A program made the position numbers and the translations under genes. From positions 1 to 52,500 of the forward strand of contig CAJNDS010000705.1 in the NCBI GenBank assembly GCA_905221605.1: a DNA stretch of 52,500 bases, given 5' to 3'. Below the pieces are notes generated by a model that saw nothing but the letters and a program-made list of their open reading frames with translations, had not been told where the DNA came from and ran no database searches. This DNA is from Symbiodinium natans (Eukaryota > Sar > Dinophyceae > Suessiales > Symbiodiniaceae). Each line of letters starts with the position of its first letter. Within the stretch, counting starts at the first letter, position 1. Positions 31,477 through 41,700 of this stretch are shown here, in pieces.

Positions 31477-34377
31477 GCAGGCTTGGCACGTGCATGCTCG
31501 TGCATGGACTTTAAGGTTTCTGCGTTTTCGATTCGAGCGGTGTGACCCGATGAAAACAAATCGCTGCACGGACCGCTTGCAAGACTTCACCCCGCACTTC
31601 CTCCTAGATTTTCCAGGAAGATGACTCAGCCTCACCACTCCAAGCACTCGCAATGAACCAGTCGTGGAACATGGTTTTCAAATTCGCTATGCTGAATGCT
31701 ATGCCCATGCTATGCCCTCACAAGGTGGCTCTTCAGGCACCACCGCCGTATCATAAGCATCACTGTTGGAGCCATCGGCTTGATCACGAAAACTCCCCGT
31801 GACCTTTCCAATGAGCTTGAGCTTAGAAGTCTTAGAAGTCGCCCAGCCTAAGTTGAGCGTTCCGGGTTGTAGCCAGCCTGTATTGGCAAAGTGAGCATAC
31901 GCCAAAGTGCGCGCCTACTCGTACTTCCTCCCTCCCCCCCCTTCCTCCTCTCCTCTCACCGGGCGCCGTTTTCGAAAGCGTTCACCCCACTTTCCCTGCA
32001 CTTTGGCTGATGCTATGCAAGAACCATCATGCCAAGAGCCCATCAAATATGCCCAGAACTGATCTTTTGTAGATCTTCGTGTTGAGACTCTGAATAGTCA
32101 CGGGCATGATGTCAGTTTGGTCTGATTGTCGTTGCTGTACTAAACCTTGTGTTCAAGATCGGCTGCCAATACTAAACCATCATCCAACCCTAAACCTTAC
32201 ACACCCATGCACATCGTAGCAGGGATGCTGGGACTTTCGGGGGGGGGGAGAAGTCCGACGACGGGGAATCCCAAGATGCCTGTAGCCCTTTCACAAACCA
32301 GAACGCTACCACAAAAGCCGGCTGGCCTTTGATACTTAGGGTTTAGGCGGCTCGTTGTCTTGGCAATGCGAGATCCTGGCAGGCATCTCCACGGAGGAGG
32401 CCAGAGGGGATACTGGGTGGGGGGGGGAACAAGCACCCGCCGGGAGGGTGCCAATTTTCAGAGGTAGCGTTTGTTGAGTTGAAGCTGTCGACAGCAGCCG
32501 AGGCAAGTCCGTGAAAGAGCTGAGAATTGGCGCTCCCGCAAAGGCTCGCACACTCAGCAGTGCTGATGTGCACACAGCTCCCCGTGACTCCCCCATCTGG
32601 ATGCCTTTTGGCTCACAATGTTTCGGTCCAGGTCGGCGGTGCCACTCTTTGCCTTTGGGCTCGTCTGATGTAAGAGTCAAGAGCGAGCTTTTCTCGTGGC
32701 TTGTGGCTAAGCTGCAAGCGCATTCCTGCATCCAGCCTTGCTGCGCCGCTGCGTCAGTGATTCAATACATGTTTCAATCAACAGAAGTATCATCTTCGCA
32801 TTTCAGGGCCTCACTGCCGTTTTGAGTTGGCCATGTTGGTCACAGCAGATCGCAGCTCGTACCTGGAATCCACCTTTCACCCTTGTGCTTTGGCCTGGGC
32901 AAGCCTGCTGGGCAAGCCTGGGCAGCCTCAGCTCTGAAACAAAGTTGATGCGAACGCTTGTCGGGAGGCCGTAGTCTTCATTCGTTCTCCCTGAGATGGC
33001 CAAACTGGAAAGGCAAATCTGACAAAGGTTTCTGCTGTGCAAAGCTATGCTGCCCAAAGCTCCCCTGACTGCAGACACGTGCAGACGTTTCCTTCTTGTG
33101 CAGAGTTTTGCTCGAGAGCCTCCAAACACAACAGGCAACCCAAGCATTAGGGCGATGCCGAGAGGGCTCCGAGACTTCGCATCCTTGACATGGCTTTGGA
33201 GTGGGTTGGGGTTTGCATGCCTAGGCCTGTTTGCGAGTGCTTGTACACTCCGTTGCCACAATACACACATATCTCGCAGCATCTGGGGCCATGTAAGGAC
33301 TAAATTGACATGCACATTTTCTAAACCAGGAACATATCAGTAGATTCAATTTAGACTGTTAAACCCTTGGAAAGCAGTCCGCCCATGGGCATCCGGTACA
33401 GGCGGGAATCGGGTAGTGGATGATCATCAAAGGGGCTTGAATCTCGCTTTCGAGTTTTTGAGGGGTTTCGATGAATGAACAGCGACGCGTTGCTTCAAAT
33501 TCTGGCCGTGTTCGCAGCGCACACGCTGAGCTTTTCAATGGTATAGGTCAGCGCTCGCCTGTGGCCGAACTGCTGCTGCTTGTACAGGTTTTTGGCGGAT
33601 CCGGCGGTTGTTGATCAGTGTTGTCGGTCATGCTGTTTCAGATGGTTGACCATGCCATTATGCATAGCTTAGTCCACATGTCCACAACGTTGTGCTGGAA
33701 TCCGCCTTCCGCCTTTTTTTTCCTTCCCGATTTGGCCTGGGCACAAGAGGATCCTGACAGACACCATCCGGCTCAGAGCTGCAGCTGAAAACCATTGAAA
33801 ACCTCAAGCAAGCTGGAATGCTGCAGGACACTTTGTCCTCAGTCCGAATCCCGCTGATAGCTGTACGAGACTTGAGCGTTGTGAAAGACACCGCCGTGCA
33901 CAAGTCTCCCCCTCCTTTCTCTGAAAGAGTCGCAGGAGGGGAAACTCAAGTGAGATGAACCATCGAGTCAACGAGCCTGCACTTGCACTGGGTCCTGCTC
34001 TCTCTGCCTGCGAAAAGTCGCGGTCCACTTGCCGCACTTGCCTCCAGTCGGAGATTCGCCACTGATGACATCATGCGGTAACTCTGCTGCCTGCCGCTGG
34101 GCGACGCCCTGTCGCAGCGAAGTGAAGTGGCCATCTTGCATCATCTTGCCATCTCGCAGAGTCTTGGCTCGACGATCTTTTAGCGCCTTAGAGGCGTAAG
34201 GGCGACCGAAGACTCCATCGCTACTCATGCCGAAGCGCCTTGGATGCAGCTGGAGGGATGGCTGAGGGCTGAGGGCTGAGGGCTTCTCTCGGCTTCACAA
34301 CGGAGTGTTCAGCTGCCGCTTGCGCTTCCTGCAGTGGTGCTTCAACGGTGATTCCTCGCGCCCAAGGTCGGGGCACG
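31477..34377 (+). other. Unassigned DNA between X1 and Y
   Basis: No continuous gene can be supported. A degenerate second half of a module may lie at about 32,996-33,048: after CTGAG the frame reads WPNWKGKSDKGFCCAKLC. It has NW, a basic pair, CC and Cys but no first half nearby. The rest has only short scattered frames. It may be X1's 3' end, Y's 5' introns, or both. Confidence 0.45.
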
Positions 34378-34495
34378 GCGTCTCTGGTGGTGGCTCGTTT
34401 GGTGGTGGAGGTCACGGCGTGTCTGGCGGTGGAGGTCACGTGTCTGGTGGTGGAAGCGTGGGGGGTGGTGCCGCATTCGACGATGGCTGCGGTGT
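34378..34495 (+). CDS. Gly/Ser/His-rich exon, probably of locus Y
   Basis: The frame reads SGGGSFGGGGHGVSGGGGH, VSGGGSVGGGAAFDDGCG. It resembles both the Gly-rich exon of X1 (SFGGG, GGAAYTF) and the Gly run after the X1 start. Low-complexity Gly strings could also be chance in GC-rich repeats, and neither end is fixed. Confidence 0.35.
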
Positions 34496-35174
34496 CTTGT
34501 CGGCAGCTCGTGCCCCAATCCCAAGCAGCCGCTATGCAATGTGGCCAAAAACCTCAAAACTCCAGATGCCAGCGATGTGACGCCGTTGTTCTTGCCGAGG
34601 TGGAACCTGCGGAGCGCTGTGCTTCTCGGCTGAGTCTTCGATGCGCAAGCATTTTTTTTGGCGCCTCTTGCAACCTCTGTCAACTTGCAGACCCGAGGCT
34701 TCGAAGCCGACCCCGAACTCGCCAGGACGGAAGAACGCTGGGCTTCTTGCCAGAAGTGGTCACAAGGGCCGTGGGGCCACTGCGTAGTTTGAGTTTTTGG
34801 TTTTGGGCGGTTTGGTCTGATGACTTTGCCAGCTGAGACCTACGTCGGTGCAGGCCAGGGCCATGCCATGCGTATGCGTGCACCCGAACCCGTACGTACG
34901 TCGTTGAACAAGGGCGCATGACGTGTTTGCAGCTGTTGACCGTTGGCGAGCCTTGGAAATCCGGACAACTTCTGAAAGTAGCTGCTCAGTAGCTGCTGCC
35001 CGCGCAGGTCAGGGAACTTACACTCAGGCTTCCAGCATGGACTACGTCGGACATGGGCCGCCCTGCAAGATTCGTGTCGTTTTTTGCTTTTTTCAAGTAG
35101 CAAACCCAAAGCCCTGCACTCCGAGCAGTGCCGGTGGAGGGCCGGTACTGTAGCCCATGTAGCCAATTTGCCAG

Positions 35175-37771
35175 TCGCGGCGACTTCGAGAAGGAGAAGG
35201 TGACTGTGGGCGGCGGTGCTTTGGCTTAGCTGGAAGGATGTGGGTCGTGTTGCACTGCTCGCAGCTCAGGTGTGCGGCCAGCACCTCAATACCTGTCGCA
35301 CGCAGATCGCAGGCCATTGTAGGCTCCGGCTGCAACTTCTGGGCCTCAAGGTTCCGGGCAATGTGCGCGTTCTTCCTGTGCTTCCTGCTCTTTGTGATTC
35401 TTGGGCTCCTGATCTACCTGTTTTGGTCGGGGGCCCGGGCAGAGGCTCAGTGCAAGCTTTAGAGCGCTTGAGCGCGCTGCGCGCACTTTAGCGCGCACCT
35501 GCTTTGCACACGCTTTGCTGCGTTCTCTGCTCCTCGAGGCCCTTCTACAGCAGCCCGGGAGCTGACGTGATCGCGTCGGCCCCAGTCTCTATTGCATCAC
35601 CGGGCCAGCGCGAGTCCGGCTCGATTTCGGGGGAAGACACGGAAGCACGGGAGAAGCATGGAGGACCCCTGCGCGGCGACCACGGCGGTGGGCGCCATGC
35701 CGGCCATGCAGCGCGAGGCCTGCTGCGCGCAAGGCTACGGGGCCTTCTGCACGGCGACGAAAGCACCGGTCATCATTCATGACAAGCTCCTCGGCAACGG
35801 ATCCTCTTGTGCTGTCTCGTAGGAATGTAGGACGATGTAGGAAGGTCCCTATCACTGTTGCGATGCTCTTTCTGCTGTCCAAGTCCATGACAAACGTAAG
35901 GTACTATACCAACGTGAGGACGGCATGCATCCTCAGATGGAGCAGCTCTTGGGATTGTGGGAAGTGAGGAAATTCGTAGAGGTGCAAGGCAGCCGGCACT
36001 CACAGGTGTTGCCTGGAGCGAACTTCCTCGGCAAATGTGGGTATAAGGATGCGTTTTCAAGCCCCTGTGCCAGGACGGAGCACGTGCCCCACACGGTGAC
36101 GGTGCCGATTCCCGGTCCACCTGCTAAGGTCATCACGACCCTCGGCTTGACGATGCTTTGCGGAGGATTGCAACTCATGCCAGTACATAGCACACAAAGC
36201 CGGTTTTCCGCTGTTGCTCTGGCTTTTTCATTCTTTTGCATCACCACCAGCAAGGCAGAAAGTGTACGTCAAGCACCATCCGTTCGACTGCACGGAAGGC
36301 GCCGGCATCGCAGCCTTGGTTGTGGATGTTGTGGAACGCATGCAAGCGATGAGGGTTTTGCCATGTTTTGCCTCAATTCCAGCAGGCTATGCCAGCTGGA
36401 AGACCCTGTGGTCGCACGAGCACCAGCGCTACTGCTGCTACAAGTTGAAGGAGGCCTGCGTGTCGAAGGCCCCTGGGACGCCTCAAGCCACAAATTTCAA
36501 GCGCGGGCAGCAGTCGGAGCAGTCGAGCATGCGCATGCACATGTGAATATGGGCATCCTGATGTTGCCTGCCAAGGTCCAGTACAGGTCTCTCGGCTGCA
36601 GCATTGCAAGCTGATGCTAAAGGGGCCAGGCGCTGTAGGCCGCTGCCCATCTTGTAGTGACCGAGGAACCACTACAAGACCATCACCCATGTCAAGCACG
36701 TGACCGTGCCAGTGAAAGTCAGCGTGCCGGCCCCCCCGCCACGCGAAATCAACCACATCGTGAAGGTTCCTGTCCATGCGGCTCGCTCGCACAGGGTTGT
36801 CCTTGGGATGCTTTGTGTTTGCTGATAGATCTAAGCTCCCCAAGGATCCCAGGCCGATCATCAAGATTAAGACGGCTGGCCCGCCCCACGTGGTGAAGCA
36901 TTACATCACCAAGAAGCACTACGTGCCTGAGCCCGTGCCGTCGCCACCGAAGTACCGCTACAAGCCTGTGGCAGTTCCAGTGAAGGTGCCGGGGAAGGTC
37001 GTCCACGTGCCCGTTCCGATGCCCGCTCAGACCATCTACAAGGAGATTCCCATCACCAAGGTGCAGCATGTGATCAAAAAGAAGTACTACGACTGCGTCG
37101 CCGGCTTCAAGAACTGGAATTTCGGCTGGTCCAAGACCAAGAAGAGCTGGTGCTGCTCCCACGAGGAGAAAGGTTGCCCCGGCACCTGGAAAGGGGAGGG
37201 GCTGACGAAGACGATCGTGACAGGAGTGACGCAGCACCTGGGCCATGGCCAGTACATCCATGGCCACTATGACGATGGCGACTATGGCCATAGCCATGTG
37301 CACGTCATCCATCACATCGTGCATCACTACTCCAGCAGCGACGACGACCTGGATATGCCGGACGGAGGTCACGGTGTCAAGCCTGACACCTGGCTGCCCG
37401 ATTCTGGGGACGGTGGGGACGGTGTCAAGCCTGACACGCTGCCCGATTCGGGCGACGGTGTCAAGCCTGACACGCTGCTGCCCGATCATGGGCACGGTCA
37501 CAACATGGTCATCGGGGGCGACGAGTCCTCCCTGCCACCGGAGTACCGGCACGGTGACATGTCTGACATGAGCATCGGGGGCGACGATTCCTCCCTGCCG
37601 CCCGAGTATCGGCATGGTGACATGTCTGACATGAGCATCGGGGGCGACGATTCCTCCCTGCCGCCCGAGTATCGGCACGGTGACATGTCTGAGATGAGCA
37701 TCGGGGGCGACGATTCCTCCCTGCCGCCCGAGTATCGGCACGGTGACATGAGCACTGACGATGATGCCTAG
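35175..37771 (+). CDS. Locus Y: membrane-anchored relative of X, multi-exon
   Basis: The first assigned exon (35175-35215) encodes RGDFEKEKVTVGG, matching GSYTKE in X1, before a GT donor. Next come a transmembrane exon, a Cys-rich exon, a Val/Pro linker (36074-36128, EHVPHTVTVPIPGPPAK), a split module, another linker (36666-36765, NHYKTITHVKHVTVPVKV, then PAPPPREINHIVK) and a long terminal exon. The start codon and first exon are not identified; 5' exons may lie in 33-35 kb. The last two junctions are in continuous phase. As for X, the layout suggests one membrane anchor followed by Cys-rich modules and spacers. It has two modules against eight in X1. Confidence 0.75.
35351..35463 (+). CDS. 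Y transmembrane exon
   Basis: After CAAG the frame reads FRAMCAFFLCFLLFVILG then LLIYLFWSGARAE: about 20 uninterrupted hydrophobic residues preceded by Arg, a clear transmembrane helix. The exon probably ends near GGGCAG at 35,442 or at the TAG at 35,461. It is the plainest hydrophobic segment in the X/Y group. Confidence 0.7.
35650..35765 (+). CDS. Y Cys-rich exon (EACCAQGYGAFC)
   Basis: The frame reads MEDPCAATTAVGAMPAMQ, REACCAQGYGAFCTATK. Position and Cys content match the CDCC..SCAATRC region of X1. Whether the ATG at 35,659 is used as a start or is internal cannot be told. Confidence 0.5.
36259..36468 (+). CDS. Y module 1, split by an intron
   Basis: The first half (about 36259-36307) encodes KVYVKHHPFDCTEGAG. 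The second half (about 36383-36468) encodes GYASWKTLWSHEHQRYCC then YKLKEACVSK. The DC, W, WS, CC and Cys positions fit the module, with CCYK as in X1 module 1. Confidence 0.7.
36845..37771 (+). CDS. Y terminal exon with unsplit module and 21-residue repeats
   Basis: A single open exon of 308 codons starts after CCAAG with DPRPIIKIKTAGPPH and ends at TAG. It has Val/Pro linkers (YVPEPVPSPPKY, VHVPVPMPAQTIY), then a complete module in one piece at about 37,087-37,182 (YDCVAGFKNWNFGWS, KTKKSWCCSHEEKGC). A His/Asp-rich stretch follows (HSHVHVIHHIVHHY), then three DGVKPDT repeats and four copies of a 21-residue repeat (IGGDDSSLPPEYRHGDM plus SDMS) before STDDDA. The acidic, repeat-rich tail is likely disordered. 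Confidence 0.9.
   Translation, partial: DPRPIIKIKTAGPPHVVKHYITKKHYVPEPVPSPPKYRYKPVAVPVKVPGKVVHVPVPMPAQTIYKEIPITKVQHVIKKKYYDCVAGFKNWNFGWSKTKKSWCCSHEEKGCPGTWKGEGLTKTIVTGVTQHLGHGQYIHGHYDDGDYGHSHVHVIHHIVHHYSSSDDDLDMPDGGHGVKPDTWLPDSGDGGDGVKPDTLPDSGDGVKPDTLLPDHGHGHNMVIGGDESSLPPEYRHGDMSDMSIGGDDSSLPPEYRHGDMSDMSIGGDDSSLPPEYRHGDMSEMSIGGDDSSLPPEYRHGDMSTDDDA
37511..37759 (+). repeat. In-frame 63 bp repeat, four copies
   Basis: The unit encodes IGGDDSSLPPEYRHGDM and SDMS. Copies 2 to 4 differ by only one to three bases, so they are recent or homogenised. Antisense frames rich in RYSGGREESSPP are shadows of this repeat. Confidence 0.95.
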
Positions 37772-38732
37772 CTCCTAGCTCCTGCGCATGCTCTCCGATG
37801 CGAAGCACGGAAAGCATCCAAAGGACCTCTTAAGTGCACCACATTGCACCGCCATAAGCGGAGAAACGTACCTAGGATCAACATGCGGTGCTCATGCAGG
37901 AGCCAACGCCTTCGACTGCCCGGAGCTTGAGCTTATAGCACCAGTTCACAGAACAGGAGTATGAAGTGCATCCGCCCAAGCCATATTAGCGATGGAAGCT
38001 GTCGGGTTTTGCTTTCACGGCCCAGCATTTCAGCGACAAGGGGCGGGACGAAGGTAGTGGCCACTTTACTTCGAGGTCACCAGGTGTTCTTGCACCCCTG
38101 TATGATCCTGTATGCCCTCCTGTACGGGCAGTAAGGTGAGTCCGTTCACGCATTGAATCGCATTGACCCGAGGTCGAGGCGGGAACGAGCTGACTGTGAG
38201 CCAAGCATCCGAGCTTGCACACTTGAGAACTCAACAGCGACACTGTAACGAATCGCGCAGAGAGAAGATGGTCATAGAAGGATGATTCAAGTGCCTGCAG
38301 AAACTAAGAGTTGCTTCCAAAAAAGGGTACGCAGATAGTACATTGTAGTATATGTTCAGGAGTGTTCAGGGTCGCCCCACGGTCTTCTTTTCCCGAGTAC
38401 ATCTCGAGTACGCCTCGTGCATCGTGGGGTGTATCGTGGTGTCTCGGACCCGACCTGATAATTCCACGCTTTGCACATTCAACAAAGCTTGTCTGTGGCA
38501 AACACATTTCTCTTGCCTTCACTCTTCTTGTGCTGGGAAAAAGTGCTGAGACAATCTCTTGAGAGCTTGTGCCTTTGCGACCTTATGTGTGCTTCTCAGT
38601 GATGAGGTGTTTCTAGGGTGTTTCTTCGTGAGGCCACTTTCGCATTTCAGTTCCTCTCTGTGTCCTCCGTAGCTGTGGCCTTGAAGCTGGCGAAGCATTT
38701 ATTTTTAGTCGCCGTGTGGCCGACCGTTGGCC
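37772..38732 (+). other. Intergenic spacer between Y and X2
   Basis: About 960 bases separate the Y stop from the X2 start. I see no exon. The sequence just before the X2 start, ATTTATTTTTAG, would suit a spliced-leader acceptor, as used in dinoflagellate trans-splicing; this is inference. Confidence 0.5.
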
Positions 38733-41700
38733 ATGGGTATCGTAATGAGCTCCAGCGCCGGAGGCGCCGCCGGAGGAGGTCGCAGTGCCTCCCTGATCCA
38801 AAACTGATCCTATACTGATCCTATATTTCTATCTGTGTTTCTCATTTCAGTCCACGTATGTCCACGTCCACGCCTCTTGCAAAAGATACGGGTTGAAAAT
38901 TGAGAGTTGCAGAGGCTCGTCGCTTCCAGTCTTCGTCCGTGTCCCTGGTGCCACTAGGCAGAGAGATCGGGGATAGAGGCAGTGCGCTGCACGCCAGGTG
39001 GTGGAGGCGGCTTCCTCTTCAGTGCCGCCCTCGGTGCGAAGTGGTTCCGTGGTTCCGTGGCCTCCCATGCTCTCCCATGTCTTCACACCAGAGTGAAGCG
39101 TGCGGCGTGCGGCCTTTGGACTGCCGAGACATGTTCTACGAGCGCTACGCTGACGGCCACCAAGAGGGCATCAAGTACGTGGGCGCAGGCTCGGGCTGGA
39201 GCTGCTCTCTCGAGCTTGAGCTCCTCTTGTGCGAGAGACGGTGGTGTGCCCAGAGAAAAGCAGGCTCAAATCATCGTGTCAGGAATGGGCGATATCGAGA
39301 CGAAGCTTGTTGAAGTTGGCGCAGGCACCGCATTCACGAGTAAGGCTGTCGTGCCAGCATATGCGTGCGCTGAGGCCAGGGAAGCTACTCGAAGGAGGCG
39401 ACCTCCACCTACGGCTACAGGCCAACCACCAGAAGAATACTGCGACCGAAGCGCAGCCGCGGCAAAAACAAACAGCAGGTGCCGGCCGGCCTGCGTTTGC
39501 TGCTGCGTGTTCTGGTGCCGGTGGCTCAGCTTCGGGGCCAAACAGTGCCAAACAGGCGTGGCACTGATGGGCATAGGGGCCAGCTTCTACGCCCCACACA
39601 GGCCTGCTGGTGCTACTCTTCCCGCTTGCCTGGGTCTGCTCGGTCGGGGTCCCATACAGGTTTGCAAGAATGGATGCGCCATGGATCTGCGCACAGCGAG
39701 CACCAGCGCGTGGGAGTCGCTGGAGGTCCGCGCAATTTTCACTGGGGAGACCTGCTCCATTCAAGCGGATGATCCCTGCGGAGTCTTGGTAGCACACATG
39801 GAGCACCGGCCTTGACGTGCAGAAGACGTGAATGGATGTCGGGACTCGCATCACAGCCACCAGAAGTATGCGACACGCAGTATGGGACTTCTTGCCCTGT
39901 TCTAATATCAAGGTTTGTGCTCCTAGGGGCGCCTAGGGCTCAATAACCTCATAGCGCACAGCTTTGTTCCCGCCTCCCTGAGTTACCATCCTGGTCCCTC
40001 ATTGCTTGCAGAGGAAGGCTTCCAGGGTTCCTCTTGTGTCCACCCTTCTTCATGGCGAGTGCAAGCGCATGCAAGTGCCGAAGCCGAGAACAATGCCTGG
40101 GCGGCCCATTCTTGAGGGACGTTGTGACTGTTGCGACCTTAGCGGAGGCAGCTGCGCCGCGACGCGCTGTCTGCAAGTATTTCCTTGCCCCCGCAAAATG
40201 CCGATGCACCCTTCGCACAGCTCCAGGCGCAAGCCAGAAGCCAGTGCTGCGGGGTATGCCCACAAATACCTTGCTACGATCCGGTCACTACTACCGAGGC
40301 CCCTGGTTCTCAAAGTGTCGTAGCTGTGCCGTTCAAGCATTGCGTTCCACTTTTTTGCGGTAGCGAACTCACCTGGCAAAGGCCCCGAAATACCACGAGG
40401 TGGTCCGGCGCCACTACAACACGGTGGTCAGGACCGGGGTCTAGAGGTGGCTTGACATTCCGTGTAGTGGCCGGTGATGGTGTGTGGTTTTGGTGTGTGG
40501 CTTTCGGGCTAGGCTAGCTTTTCGATGCAACGAATATGGAGAGTGCTTCTTTTAACAGCCTCCCGGGTGACAGCGAATAGAATCAAGAGAAGTTGATGAG
40601 AAGGTGTCTACAGAGTTGAAGAATTTAAATGCGTGGTTACTGTCGCATGTGACATGCCCCATGGCCTTGTAGCCACACTGTGCATACTGTACTATGCAGT
40701 CCAGTCGAGTGTGAATCTGCCCTGTGAGGAAGGTGCCTGTGAATCACTACGCCTCCTGGCTGCGAAAGAGTTCTCTCAAGCCTGCCAAAAGAGCATGCAG
40801 CAAGCAAGCAAGGACAAATCAGTCCCTCGAACAGCCGTGTGTTGCTGCGCACCGTTGTCATGCGCGGGCTTCGGCCATCTCAGATTTGCCAGGTCAAGGT
40901 GCAGATGCCGCGGCCTGCACCCATTATCCACACCGTCCACGTGGTTGCAGTGAGCTCAGACCTTGTCGAGCCCAACGCCCGATGCATCTGGTGCCGTGAG
41001 ATGTGCAGTCAAGTAGATCCTCCTGTGGGGGCGTGTTGTCCCCCTCCCGTCACCAAGAAGCCGAACGCGCACTTCGACTGCGCTGACGGCGGCGACTTCG
41101 CCACCCAGACCTGGTCCGGCCGGCACAAGAGGTGGTGCTGCTACAAGTACCGGGAGGACTCCAGACTCGTTCAAGACAGCACCTGTATTGATGCCCTGTG
41201 CTTTGTGCATTCACACAGACACACCTTGGCAGCATGTGCCGCCCTGTGAGTCCTGCCCGCATCAAGTGGTGGACCGCAACATCTACCACCACGTGACCAA
41301 GATCGAGCAGCTCGTCCGCCAAGTCTGCCGTGCGAAAGCCGATCATCTCACTTAGGTTTTCAAGTTGCGGCCGTCTCCCGCATTTGCATTTGCATGCTAT
41401 GCCTGGTTTGTGACGTTCGCATTACGAGGCAGATGCACGTGCCTGTGCCGGTCCAGGAGCCGCGTCCTCCTCCGGCCTCTTTCCTTAGACTGGCCTCCTA
41501 AGGGTTCCGTAGACAGCGATTAGCCGCGAAGCGCTGTGTTGAATCTTCGGAAGCACTCAGATCGTCCACAACATCCAGCAAGTCTACCACGTCCCGAGCC
41601 CGCCAAAGTACGTGCACGTGCCGGTGCCCGGGCCCACCATCGTCAAGCCCGCTCCGGGCCAAGCGAAGTCTCTCCACGAGGTCTCCAGGTCAGCTCCAGG

